Assembly (NCBI GenBank): GCA_036583965.1
Contig: JAZBQD010000014.1
Location: 29,307,490 to 29,371,489, forward strand
Direction of reading: 5' to 3'
Source: Prunella strophiata
Lineage: Eukaryota > Chordata > Aves > Passeriformes > Prunellidae
Length of the DNA stretch: 64,000 nt
Part shown: piece by piece, positions 10,076-22,850 of the stretch
How positions within the stretch are numbered: position 1 is the stretch's first letter
Layout: every line of letters begins with the position of its first letter
Program-made: the position numbers and the translations under genes
Notes under the pieces: generated by a model
Seen by the model: the letters and a program-made list of their open reading frames with translations, nothing else
What the model was told of the DNA's origin: nothing
The model's database searches: none

Positions 10076-13000
10076 TCCTCTAGCATCCCCAGCAAGGGTA
10101 AAGGAGTGAAAGAACGTGTCCTCACTCACAGGCACTTCCCAAATCGCATCTGTTTTCTCATTGTTGAAAAGGAACACCATGCAGCATGGGCCAGTGCTCT
10201 GACTCAGTAGGCACTAGTTGCAATTTTATGCTGTACAGCTGCTCCCTGTGCTGGAGAGGATTTTAGTGCTTGTTGTACAATGCTTTTTGCAAGAAGAGAG
10301 CAAACAAGCTGACTGTGTGACAGGATGGGTTACTGAAATAGTAGCTGGAACTTTTCCCTCCAGGAAAGGCGAACATTCCTGGAAACGCTTAGAAATTTTT
10401 ACTAGCAACATATTTCTCCCCATTTTCTCACCATTGTTTTGAAACAATAAGGAGTGATACACAGACCATCCAAATGTAAGGAAAGAAGTGTCACAATACT
10501 GTACATGTCCATAAAATGCAGATTAAAGTGTAACTTGTATGAGTAGACAAGTTCTTGTGGGGTATTTTCCTTCCTGTTCTCTTCTAACATTTCATGTATC
10601 TGTCCCAGTTTTAGCAAGTTAACAGTACTTTCTAAGTCCTTAGTTTTCACTTGCCATCTTTTGTAAAAGCCATCCAGTCTCATCTTCCTGAGTCTCAAAA
10701 CAGCTTGCTGGAAGGTTGTTGCCTACCCTTGATACAAGATGAAGAGTAGAGCTTGAAAAGTGAAGAAGCCCAGCACACAAGTACCTGTTAAAATCTTCAT
10801 TGCTCAAATACATCTCCTGATAGCATTTCCAGCCCTTTATCCTTGAATTTCACATTGAAAATATGAAGAGACAATAACTCTTTGTTTATGGGCAAAGAAA
10901 TTCACACTATCCTGTTGTGTGAGTCCTGTAGGCAGCATGAGAGCTTCTAGAGTGTGAATTTGCTCACAATTTCTTTTTCGTGCAGGAGGTGCACACAGTT
11001 ATTTCCATTTTTTCCTCTCATGCATACTGTACCACTTATTAAATGGAGGATGATCATTGTAGAATTTTTTCTGTGCTACCCCATAAATAATAAATAATAA
11101 ACAAAGATGTGTGAAGCTAGGCATGAAGGATATTGGTGGTTTGCCATTTATCTTTCAAGCAGCAGCCAGATATCTCCTGCCAGTTGTTGTGCATTTTGCC
11201 AGGTAAATTTTATGGTTGTCTTGTTGGCTACTCTATGTGTTTGTTCACATATATGTGAGGAGCACCAAGCTCATCTCAGGTGGGATGCATGTGGGTTTGC
11301 AGAGAGAAACCAGCTGAAGGCAAGACAGTGAGCTACTAGTGCAGGTGACCTGGATTCTTGATATTTGCTGTGTTGTTTCAGACTTTTGCCAAAGGCCCTT
11401 GATTTTGCAACTTTGAATTTCCAGCCTGATGACAACTACTATTCAACCTTTTCTCTTGTAGCAGAAACTCAAAGCTATGAATCTGCATGCTCTTACTCCC
11501 AGTTGCAGATATCCTTCACACAGTGTATGGTTCACTGATGCAGAAGTTGTAGTCCACAGGTCTATGACTATGTGATAAAGAAATATTTGAGAAATTAAGT
11601 TCAAAATAAAACATTTCACACTTCTGATCCCAAAACTGTCCCAAAAATAAAAGTCATATTCATAAAGGCTGGACCTTCATATATGAAATTTCTCAAAGTA
11701 TTCACTCCTCTTAGGGGAAGGACAGCTGGTGACCTACAAATGAAAATCAAGTGGTCTACAAACCACTAGAGTGTTCTTTGGTTGGCTGGTTTTTTTTTTT
11801 TTTTTTTTTTTGGTTTCGTTTGGTTTTTTTTATTGTTTTAATTGCTGATAAATAAACCATTAAAATAATTTGGGTTTTTTTTGTAATATATTAAATGTTG
11901 AAAGATTAATAGACACAGTTACTCTGTCTTCTGGAGGCTCTTAGCAGAGCTCGTGCCCACCAACATTACTGAAACTGTTCTTCAGGCTTCCCTGCTGCTG
12001 CTGAAAAGGAGAATAAGAACAAGACTCTAAGGTATGTCCATGCAGAGCAGCTGTCACAGTGTCATACTGTGTTTTGCATGTTTACTAGGTAGGTCTGCCA
12101 AGAGCTGGCACACTGAGGAGATAAATCTGTGATTCTTGGAGCAGTGCAAGACAGTGGCCTCAGAGGAAGGATCTCTGGGTTGAAGTGGGGTATCTGCTGC
12201 AGCCCTTGGCTTTCCAGGCACAGAATGCTTTTCATGTCACATGGAGGTAGTTGAGAATGTGATACAGTCCCTGCTTGTTCATGAACTTGTTTTCTGTTTG
12301 GACAACACCTCCCTTGAGACATCTCTTTGGTCTTGCTATCTTAAACTGCAGGAGATGCAATGAATGCAGAAACTGGCCATCTGGATGCTTCAGGTGAGAT
12401 TGATCCCTAGGCCAAAGCTAACAGAAATCTCAGACTTATGCATTTCCTTGGAATTTCACCTGAGCTTTGCAGACACAGCTCAAGGCTTCTTGGAAGTGAT
12501 ACCCAAAATATAACAATAATAATGCAAAAACATTTGCTTCCTGACAGAAAGTAAAATTAGAGGCAGAATGAACATGGAATGGAGGCAGGTGGGGAGTGCT
12601 GTGGAAGGTCAGTTTGCTACTCTCACTGCTGCCAGGAGGACACAGGATGCCTGTACCTGCTTCTGACAGACATCCTCCCAGTCTTCTTCTCTTGCTCTGC
12701 AAAGGGAGCAGGCACAGCTGTCTCTGGCACAGCTGAAGATGCCAAGGAAGTTTTGTTGCTGCCCACAGTATTGTGAGACTTTGTTCATAGTCAGAATTCA
12801 CTGGGGTGCTCTGGCTTAGAGACAAAAATGATTTCTAGGGTCTGTTTAATCCTGGCTATGTACAGGTGCTCATTCCACATCATCCATGGAAGGTTTTTAC
12901 AGCACTGAGGTTTGTTTGCCTTTTCGAGCTTGGTTTTCATTGTTTCTCAGAAGTGTCCTTTTCTCTTTAGGTTTGAAATTTGGCAAAATAATTCATGACC

Positions 13001-13389
13001 ACTGTCTGTGTGGGTACAAGGACTAGACCACAACTTGAAATTTCTGAGCTCATTTGCTAGATGAATTCCAGATTTTATGCATAAGTTTAGGAAGTTACTT
13101 CAGCTCATCCAGACATCACTTCCCCACTGGCATGTAGCTTTCCACTTCAGTGGAGATTGCTACAGCATCTCAACTTAGATGTGAATATGTAACAGCAGAA
13201 ATCATGACCCTCTGGTTACTCAAACTACTATTTAAAAAATAATGTTCTTGGTAATGACTGTAAAATTTCAAGCAGTTGAACAGCAAAGGTCAGAGTGCAA
13301 GCATTAGGTGCAGGCTTTGTGCAAACACTAATTGCATCACTGGAAACTGTTACAGCTCCAGTATGTCTGTCCCTCAGCCTCTTTCCCAG
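10076..13389. other. Non-coding stretch with long poly(T)
   Basis: No frame above 129 codons and no recognisable protein. An AT-rich AATAATAAATAATAAAC patch occurs at about 11085-11102, and the poly(T) run at 11790-11811 is listed separately. The rest is unremarkable. Confidence 0.55.
11790..11880. repeat. Poly(T) run and T-rich low-complexity tail
   Basis: A 22-base T run (11790-11811) is followed by GGTTTCGTTTGG and further T runs to about 11880. On the minus strand this would read as an A-rich retroposon tail, but no retroposon body is recognised on the side where it would be expected (to the right of the tail). Confidence 0.75.
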
Positions 13390-14320
13390 TTAAACCCTAG
13401 AAGTTTGAACCAGTCCCTGCAAAGCCAGCTGCTGACAGAATAGCAATAATGTGTCTGTCCCTCCTTGCCAAGACCAATTAGATTCAAATGTCGCAAACAT
13501 TTCCAGGAGAATTAGCATGTTGGCACCAAGCAGGGGTTCACAAGAATTGCACAGATGCAGCTGGGGCTTTTGAAGTGCCATAGCAATGCAGGCATGTGGC
13601 AATGTGGTAGGAGAAGGCAGGCCTTTTGGGCCATATGACACCGTGAGCCACTGGAAGAAATGTCTGTGGCAATGTGCCCAACTGGTGGTGTTGAACCTGT
13701 TAGATAAGATGTTTGCAGTTTGCCAAGATGCCCTGTTTCCTTCTCACTTTGTTTGTTTACTTTTCCTCCTTGCTGGATGGATCTGGCTCTCCCTGTCTCT
13801 TCCCTTCCCCAGCAGTGAAGTCCATTCTCTTGGCACAGCGCTGCCCACAAGTCAGAGATGGTTTGTCCCTCTGCAGCTGGCAGCATGGAAATTTTTGGCC
13901 CTCAGCAATGCCATCCAAAGTGCAAACTCCTTTTAGCATCTGCAGCAAAGGGAATGCTGCATGTGTGGAGCAATCAAGTGTGCATGGCCAGGGAAGGGAT
14001 GAGGAGCCATACAGACATGGGCTTCAAGTGGAAATCACTGTCCTGGCTCAAAAATCCCTGCTTATTAACTACACCTTTGGGCCTGGTGCTGTTTGTGGGG
14101 GTGCAGTGCAAAATCCTGCTCATGAACACCAGCAGCAAGTCAATCTCTGGCCTTTCTGGAAAGAAGACAGGGCTCATCTCACTCAAGCCTTTATGTCTTC
14201 ATATGGAACCATGGTGAATTTTTGTGACCTACAGAACGCTGGTCTGGGGGAAAATACACAGTCTTCAAGATTTAAACCTCTTGGTTTGAATACTTTTGGT
14301 GGAGGGAAGGAGTGAGGATT
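13390..14320. other. Block of overlapping open frames, probably chance
   Basis: This 0.9-kb block holds the window's longest open frame (13713-14315, +, 200 codons) together with six further frames of 63-124 codons on both strands. The 200-codon product has no signal peptide I would trust, no repeat, no catalytic motif and no family I recognise. Composition is less AT-rich than the surroundings, which lengthens chance frames because stop codons are AT-rich. Openness on both strands argues against real coding. A non-coding transcript remains possible. Confidence 0.5.
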
Positions 14321-17300
14321 TATACCCAACAAAATATTTCTAACATCTCAATTTTGAGGGACACTTTCCTGTAATGGATTTCAAATCACTCCACAAATAA
14401 GTTTGTGAAAGTTTATGTGTAGGGAGAGATCTATTAAAAAAGACAGAGAAGACCTGAGTTCTTTTGAAAAAGTCACTATTAAGAATTTGGCATTGTAAAA
14501 CCTCCCTAGAAAGATTTAAAAAATTGCTAATATTTTTAAAAATGCCTACTTATTTGGGATTTCACAGTTCTGTCCAAATCTACTGTCTAGTGTGAGTAAT
14601 GTCTTAAGAGTCCTGATTTTCCAAAAGTCCTTATGTCCAGTCTCTGAAAAAATCTGTTTTGTTGTCAGATGTACAAAAGTGTGGAAAACAGTCCTTTTTG
14701 ACTAATGCTTTGAAAATGTCCTCAGACTGGACAAGGCATTGCTGATAAAGTGTGACCTGCAAAGCAGCAAGAGCAAATCAAGATAATATTCTACATCACT
14801 TTTTATGAGAGGTATGATGAGTAGCTAGGAGCAAAATAAACCATAGAATTATCCTGTATGGCATGAGAAATGTTGCCCCAAGGAAATTAAAAGCTGCACA
14901 CAATTGCAAGTGCTAATCCCCACCTTAGACACTGAAAAGACCCTTGAGTTTCCCTTTGGCAGAGCTTCAATTTCTAGAGGAGTTTTTGTGTGTGCACAGT
15001 GGTTCTCTGGTAGACACATATGGATCTGTGCCCTGCCTGTACCTGCTCAGCAGGAATGTAAACAAGACAGAGATGCTTCTCTTTTTAGCAGCTTGATCTC
15101 TTGAAATCACCCAAGGAGAAACCATAAGAGTGTTTCTTGTGTCTCTATGCTGTGTGTGCATGCTTTGTGGCAGAGGAAGGAAACTGTGCTCACTGCAAGG
15201 GAGCCCAAAAACAGAGAATAAACTCCTTGTGACTCTGAGAAATGAGAAGTAACATAAAGCAAAGGTTAAATCTGCAAAAGTGTCATTCATTTGCTATACA
15301 GCAAATGAGGCTGGAGCAATCCCTGGGCAAAAGCATCCAAGACAGATGACGTGACTGCAATCATGTATGTTGGCATTTATCTTGCCTGGTTAAAGCTCTC
15401 ATGCTATCCAGGTTGCTCAAGAATTGATATGGAAAGGTCAGATACATTGCAGAGCTGAGAAGAGAGCAACTCTGGGGCATTTCAGCACGTTGCAAATGCT
15501 TACCAGACCAAAAACTGCACAGGATTTCTGGGGAGCCCAACTCATCAAACCCATTTAAGGGTTACTTGATGCTGCCACACTTGCTGTTTTTTGTAATGTC
15601 CTAAGGAAGGCTGTGAGAGAGGATCGGTAACACATTTCTGGTTTTGGTTACTGTCTCATTTAGAAAGACCTCTGATTTCCTTGTGTCTGGCCCTCAGTTT
15701 CTACTTAATTAAAGAGATGTCAATGTATATGTGTGTGTCTATCACAAAATTTTAATCACCCTTTGCAAAGAAATTTTATATTTCTTCCTTTCTCTGGAAG
15801 AGCTTAAAAACTACCTGGAAGAGCTAAAAAACAATCAGGTGGCACACTTCTGACAGTAGGAATAGTGCAGGTGCCAGCTGCTGGTTCACAGCTGTGGATT
15901 TCTCCACCATGCCAGTGCTATGGTAATAATTAAAATGATAGCTATAGAGCATCCATGTTTGCTTTTCTAGCATTGAGCAAACTCAGTACTGACCATTGTG
16001 TAAGTTTATGAACTCTGTTGACCCTTGCATGCACCTCTTGGGAATGCAGTGTACTTAATTATTATTTGGAACAGAGGGCTTGATCAATGCATAGTTAGTA
16101 AGAAAAATCATGTGTACATCTGTTGGCATAAAACACTACTCCTTTTCCTTCAAAAGCACAAGGACATGGTTTCCTCATGGTGGGAATCCTGACATTTTTA
16201 GAATTACAAGCAGGGTTAAACACTGTACTAGGTCAAACGGTGAAATTCAATAGTAAAATTCAATACACATTTAAGCATTTTCAGGTGTGGGTTCTAAGTT
16301 CTTAGTGCACTCGTGAAACACCCTGTTTTTGAGAGGGCTGGGGAGGAGGAGAAAGCACATGTGGCTTTGTTTCTTCAGTGCTGCCACATGACAAGAAGTG
16401 GCTTAGTTTATCCTGTCAGGTGGAGAGCAGGTGGTGTAAGTTATACAGCAGAACAGCTGATTCCATGAAATGCATCTCAAAATTAGTTTAACAACCCCAG
16501 ACAAGCACAGCCTGTGGTTTAATGACAGCTGAGTGAAGGTTTGCACGGTGCTGATAACATCCTGTATCTGTGCTGCTGTGGTGTATGCACACATACTCCT
16601 TTGCAGCCAGTAACTTCTCAACAGATTTTCACACTGGCTGATTTGGCTGTTATTTAACAAGTTTATTTTCCTCTTGCTCTTCCTGCCATGGCTTTATTTT
16701 TGTTGCTGTTGCAGTAGTAAAATTATCCCTGATATTCTCAGAAATTCCTCATTGCACTGTTAATGTTTTGACTGATGTTTTGCTGGAATTAGTTTTGCTG
16801 CAGTTTTTTTAAAACGCCACATCTGTTCTCAAAGTGCAGTTACTTAATTGGTGTACATTGCTGGATTAGATTCAGTACCCACGCATCTATTAGCAAGGTA
16901 CAGAGCTGCATGGGCTGTCAGAACATGCTTGAAAATGAAATTGGAGCTCAGCTCCCTGGAGCAGAGAGGTGACAAGCTCTGCTGATGTGGGAGGGAGCAC
17001 AGCAGGGTAATGCCCAGGGCAAATCAAACACACAGGCCCTGCTGGGTGCTGCAAAACATGGGCAGAAGCCAGGGAAGATTTCTTTGCAGTGGAAAGGGTC
17101 CTGTTTTGGAGACTGTTCAATCTGAGTAAGAACAAAATCAATAATATTGACCTCTCCTGTAACTTGTCTGGTATCTTCCCATGCCTATCCAATTTCTTAT
17201 GCACTGGTAAACACTTATATATAAAATACTATATATTTTATATATAACATACAAATAGTATACCCCAGTTTTTCCACAATGCCTTTGCAATAGATAACAA

Positions 17301-20300
17301 TTTACCTAATCAGTGAGATCATACATCATTCCCATTTCATGGTCTGGGGAATGGAGAAGCAGAAATAAAATGGCTTGACATAGAGGCCAGAGGTTCAGAG
17401 ACAAAACACTGCATAGAATTAACTTTCATTTGCTGTAGATCAGTAGTCTGTTTGCTAGGAATTGTTGCCTCCATATTTTGCAGCATGAAAATGTAAAAAT
17501 ACAGAGCAATGGCATTAAAATACCAGAAATAACTCAAAGAAAAGTAATAGACAAATGTAAAAAAAAATTGGAAATAAACCATTTTCTAAGTAGACCCACA
17601 AAATTATCTATTCAGTTGTTACTGTCACTTTCCACAGTACTTGTTCTTCCTAAAACTATATCTGATTTACATCTCTGTGTGTACTTCCAGTGTTGACAGA
17701 CTCCCATTTTTCCTATTAAAAAAAAAAAACCAAACAACCAAAAAAACCCCTAACAAACCTAAACCCAAACCCTTGAAATTTTTGTCTAACTTCACCTGCT
17801 CTAATAGAGTGAAAGGAAAACATGAAAATACAGCAGGACTCCTGAAAGGCCAGTTGTTTTAGGGGTTTTATTTTCTTTTTTGTTGCTGTTTTCCTTTCAC
17901 TTAGTGCACTTTACAAATGTGCTGCAGGCTCAGTTCATAGTAAGAACACATCTTATCTGACAAATAGTAACTGATGCAATATGATTTAAAAGTCTCCCCC
18001 ATCATGCAGAAATTAAAATCCTCTCTCCAGGGACATTCCTCAAAGCATAAAGCAGAGCCTTTCTCCACATTTAAAGCATTTTGTTGTGTGAGAAATGACA
18101 ATGAGCCATAAAATCTGGAGGGAAATGATTGCTGAACACTAACATATGCCCCAAACACGTGGGGGCTGTCAGCTGCACTCCAGGCCAGGGAAATGAGGGT
18201 CTTGATCTTGTCCGGGTGGAGAGCAGTTTAAGGAGATGTTGCTAACAGAGTCCTGAGGCCCTGAAAGCTTGCTTTCAAAATAGCAGCAGCAGATGCAGCA
18301 GCCAACAATGTGAAGGTGCCAGCTTGTTTTGTTTGCAAATGCATGTCCTATTGTCCCTTTACTACCCTGGCATGCTCTTTTCTTAAAAGAGATGAGAACA
18401 ATTGTCTCCACCATTATTACTATTATGCATAAAAATGGCATAAAAAGAAGATAAAGGTTGCCTACTCAGGCACTCAGAAGTTAAAAAATAATGGGATTAC
18501 TGTTGCCTTGACAACATTTCTCTCTCTTTCCCCTGCCCCCAGTTTCATTCTTGGAAATGGCTAAACCACTTTGCTGAAACTCTATCAAATAATTAAATAA
18601 AAAGGTTCAGTTGTGGACAGACAAATAGTATCAGAAACTTCCTCTTGCCTTTCCCAGAGCATGACAAATTTGTAGCCAGCTGAAAAAAAAAAAAGGATTT
18701 TATGATGAGAAGGATCAGGTATTGCCACATACCTTGATGGCACTTGTAGGTCCACCTGCATTTTCTCCTTTAGTTTAATTTGCTTTACACAGATGCCTGA
18801 AGCCCACATTTGATGTGCAACCCTTTGTGCTGCCAGGGGTAAGGCCATGTAAGCAGCAGCACAGGGACCTCAGTTCCTCTCAGCTAACCAAGGAGGGTAG
18901 GAGGTAGTGGGCTTCCCACCCCACTAAAGTGAAAACTAAGTGGGATTGAAGTGGGAAATGATGCTGGAGGCAACCCATGCCTGGGTCACCCAAATTCAAC
19001 CCCAGTTAATGTGCCTGACAAATGGAAAGAACTCTGCCCCTCTGGAGAGCACTGGAGGGTCTGCAGAAGTCCTGGGCTGGCAGTCCCTGTGGGCAGGTGA
19101 CAGCGCCTGGTGACATCAGGTTCTCTCTAGCTGAGCTCTGAAGGAGGTCAGGCAAGAGACAGAGATGGCCCTGCCTTGTCAACACTGCTGTCATTGGTGC
19201 TGTTATCACCCAGCAAATGGGAGTGTGAAGGAATTTGCATTCTTGCCCTCTCCAAAGCTGGAGAGCAAGTGGCGACAGGAGCCGTGGAGGTATCTGTGTT
19301 AGCTCATAGCACTTACATTCTCCTGCAGAGAGGCTCAGTGTTTGGTTTGTAACCAAAGGGTCTTTGTAGATGATTATAAAATATTATGCCATGCTTCATT
19401 TTTCATGCTAATTGAATTTATGATGAGGTTTCTTTCAAAAAAGGTACAGAACATTTCAGCACACACTGGCATGGCTGAAGCATTAACAAAGTACTGACCT
19501 GCTGCAAAGCCCAGAGATATTGTTATACTCCTTTCCTGATGTCTGATCTAACAGGGCATCCAAAAAAGTGAGCTAAAGTAGCATGCATAGGGGCTGGAAG
19601 TGGACCAGCTGACCAGCACAGTCTGTGACAAATGATCCCACAGCACTGTGATGGGGGGGAGGACTGTGGTTTATTTAAAAACTGATTTCTCTGGGGGGTG
19701 AAAAAAAAAGAGGCATAACTAAATTTGCATTTAATGGTACGTATTTTAAAACCAAAACAATTACAGCTGCATTAATTTTTCTTCCTTTTCTTTTGCTTGG
19801 AGCACAGTCAGCCCTTGCTTGTTGCTTAGGATTCCTGCTGAACCCCTTCCTGACTCAAATCCAGCCCTCTGCAGGCAGCTCCTCCGTTGCCTCTGTGCAC
19901 AGCCAGCATCATTAGTGGTGTCTCATCAGCACCAGGGCTGGTCCATCAGGCCCATCAAGTCCTGTCCCTCAATCCCTACTCAGCTAAGGGGGACCAGTGA
20001 TTGGCCCCACAGGTCCTGACTGGTGTGTTTGTGAAAATTTAATCTGAAGTCACAAGCAGAGTCATCCAGGACTGACTCATGTGAGGTGTCTGTGTGGCTC
20101 ATTCCTGCATGGGGAGTGCTGGGTGATACAGCTGTCTGTGACCTCAGACAAGGACTAAGGTGTTCTGGTTCAAAAGCCTCTTCTTCAATTAGATATTTTG
20201 TTAATTTGTCAATCCTGGTATCCCATAATAAGTGTTTTCTTTCAAGGGAGGACACCTAAAGGAATTTGATATGTCTTGTTTCTGCAGCTCTGGGAATCAA

Positions 20301-22309
20301 TCCCTTTTGTCAGTGCTAAGTAGTTCTTTAAGTTTAAAAATCTAAAATCCTTGGATCAGTTCTGCACAGATGCAAGAGAATCAAACACTGTATTTCCCAT
20401 TGGTGACTATCTGTCCTCAATCCCTGCCCCTCTCATGCACTCATGTACAAAATAAAGACAGTGTTCTTCTTTCTAAGCAAAGCATTACAGAGTGCTCTTG
20501 TCTGTTCCAAATACCTTATTTATAAGTATGGGAGCATTAGGAAATGAGCAGTATATTAAGGTCAGGATTGCAACTTGTGTAATACAGAGGAGCAACTTCA
20601 ACAGAGCAGTGTACATGTAAGCCAGCTAAAAATCTGGCCTATTAATTTATGGTTAATACATGTGGAATAACAGGTCTAAGAACACCAGGCTACCAAAAGC
20701 TGCTATAACGTGGAACTGGTTGTTCAAAATCCTCCAAATACATTAATGTGCTGCTTTGCATTTTATTGCAGAGATGGATGATTGGTCCTGCTGGCCAAAA
20801 CCCAATTCTTCCCACAAGGGAGAATGATCTGCAGCTGAATTACCTCTGACATATTCCTTTCAACACAGTGGCCATTTTGAAAGCATAATGCAGTTTGGTC
20901 ATGCATGACAACAATTTTTGCAGCAGAGTAACACGTGAAAAATCTAAATCATGCTGGAAATTTGAAAGGAAAATCCATTTGATTAGGATATATGGCCTGG
21001 GAAATGCTCTCTCTGTTGTATTTCACGTCAATAAAAGCTTCTCTTGATTTGATTTGTATGTAGCCAAGTTTTCAATGGAGAGATTACTGGAAGTCTTGCT
21101 GCAGAATTCAAGCTGAGACATAGGTATTAGAAATATAAGGGTAAGTAAGCATTTTCAACCAACATATTATTGAAATATAGTTGGTTTTGCTAAAATTATT
21201 TTCCCCAATGAAGAATTCCACGAGGGAGAACAACAGCATAGCATTTAAGGACACTCAGCAGCACGAAATGCCACCACAAAGTAAACCACTGTGTACACTG
21301 AAGGGGAAGAAAATGCTGCCCTGGTTAAAATTTGGGCAGATAAACAGGTGTTACATCCTGCTCTGCTGAAGTGAAAATGAGAAGAGCTTTGATGCACAGA
21401 GAGTAAAGAGGACTTTGGCTTTCTGTGTCACCCTAGGCACCAACACTTCATGCCAGTGCAGTCAGTCATCCATCATGGTCCAGCACAGCCCTTTCTTCAG
21501 TCCTGGCTCAGGGGAGGGATGGGGTGATCAGAGTCACCCTGCTCCTTCCTGCAGCACTCCCACCCTCCTGTGGGGAATGGGTTGGCAGGAGATGTCCATC
21601 CTCTGATAATCAGCAGTATTTCTTCTTCTGGACAATTTTTCTTTTCCACATCCCACTGGTCTTCCCTTTTCTGTTCTTTTGGTGGTTTTTTTTTTCCCAC
21701 TTTCAGGTTTTGTGATCCCTTTTTCATGGCTAGCCCACTGTCTCATTTTTTTTACCTGTGATTCTTCAGTCAGGGTTCATCATTCATGTAGGCAAAGGAC
21801 CTGCTGAGGGGAATGAGCACCAGACAGATGCTGCTGCCACCCTGTAGGACCTTTGCTCAGGGTGGGTCCCTGTTTTGCTGCTCTTCTCTCTGAATTCATT
21901 CCTGAGGCTCCCTGCCTGAAGAGTCCAAATCTGTTTACTTAACATGGGGCTAAAATAGTTGATTTGCACTTTTCAATATTGAAGGGACTTGGGAGCAATT
22001 GCCCATCTGTTGTTAAGTCTAATGGCAATTCTGTTTCACACTCTGTTATCATTTGTACCCTATTTATTATCATAACTGTAGAGGTGACTCCAGCTGGCCT
22101 TTGAACTCCCAGCTGTTTGTTACCATCTCCCAGCTAAGAGGCAGCTACCTGCCATGTAATCACTCTTACTGTGTCTGAGAGCAAAGTCTCACAAACCTAA
22201 ATTGCTGCTCAAGGTTTCCTTCTTTTTGTTTTGTCCTCACAGGGGCAAGGAGTGTTTGTACAGTCAGTCATGCCTGTCAGCTGTTAGGAAGTAAACACCC
22301 TCTGGGAAA
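14321..22309. other. Long non-coding stretch, minor repeats only
   Basis: No open frame above 116 codons and no family recognised. Small structures seen: an imperfect 21-bp tandem pair (CTGGAAGAGCT at 15794 and 15815), AT-rich self-complementary sequence at about 17215-17250, an A-rich then AAACC-type stretch at about 17719-17772 and an A run at about 18683-18694. The part 18840-19280 is relatively GC-rich without CpG enrichment. The part 20740-21060 has a more even, motif-rich texture and may be conserved, but this is a guess. Confidence 0.5.
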
Positions 22310-22850
22310 CAGTTGGGAGCAGATTTTAAGCCTCTTTGCCACTGGCATGGCTGTGTGACTGCTCCATATTCTCACCATTGCAAGGTCAGAGAGGATAGAT
22401 CAGACAACCACTGTCTGCTGTACTTTCCACAGTCTGGGAAGTGCTGTAGGGAGCATCTCCCACAGCAGGGAGATGCTCTGGGAGGCTGCTCCTTCCTGCA
22501 CCCATGCCTTTGGTCATGGCCACCTTGGGGAGCTGCCACTGCCATTTGGGCTGTGGGAGGCTGGCCCAGGAGTCCTCCCTGTGTGCAGCTCAGAGGGCAC
22601 CAGGGCAGCCCCCATGCTTTCCTTGGGAACACATGGGGCTGTGTGGAGTCCAGCAGACCCACGGCTGGCACAGGGTCCCTGTTGCAGTGTGACCCTGAGT
22701 GGCAGCACAAAGATGTTCCATGGCTCAGACTGGTTCCCTTCTTTCCAGATTCTGCAAGCAAAGCTCCAAGCTGAGAAACACTCTGTCCTGATGGGTGCTG
22801 GCAGCCAGAGATATGCATCCCTTGGGAAGGCAGCTAGGATCAGCAGGTAG
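22310..22850. other. GC-rich, CpG-poor block
   Basis: A visibly GC-richer island with few CpG and several open frames on both strands (153 codons at 22313-22774 +, 148 codons at 22372-22818 -, 125 codons at 22473-22850 +). None of the products is recognised. The lack of CpG argues against a promoter island, and simultaneous openness on both strands argues for a composition effect. A decayed repeat or a segment shaped by GC-biased gene conversion would fit. Confidence 0.45.

Noticed and set aside
11790..11811. Poly(T) as the tail of a minus-strand retroposed gene
   Set aside because: No retrogene or SINE body recognised to the right and no target duplication seen.
22313..22818. Open frames of about 150 codons on both strands
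   Set aside because: Openness on both strands in a GC-rich block is a composition effect; no motif in either product.
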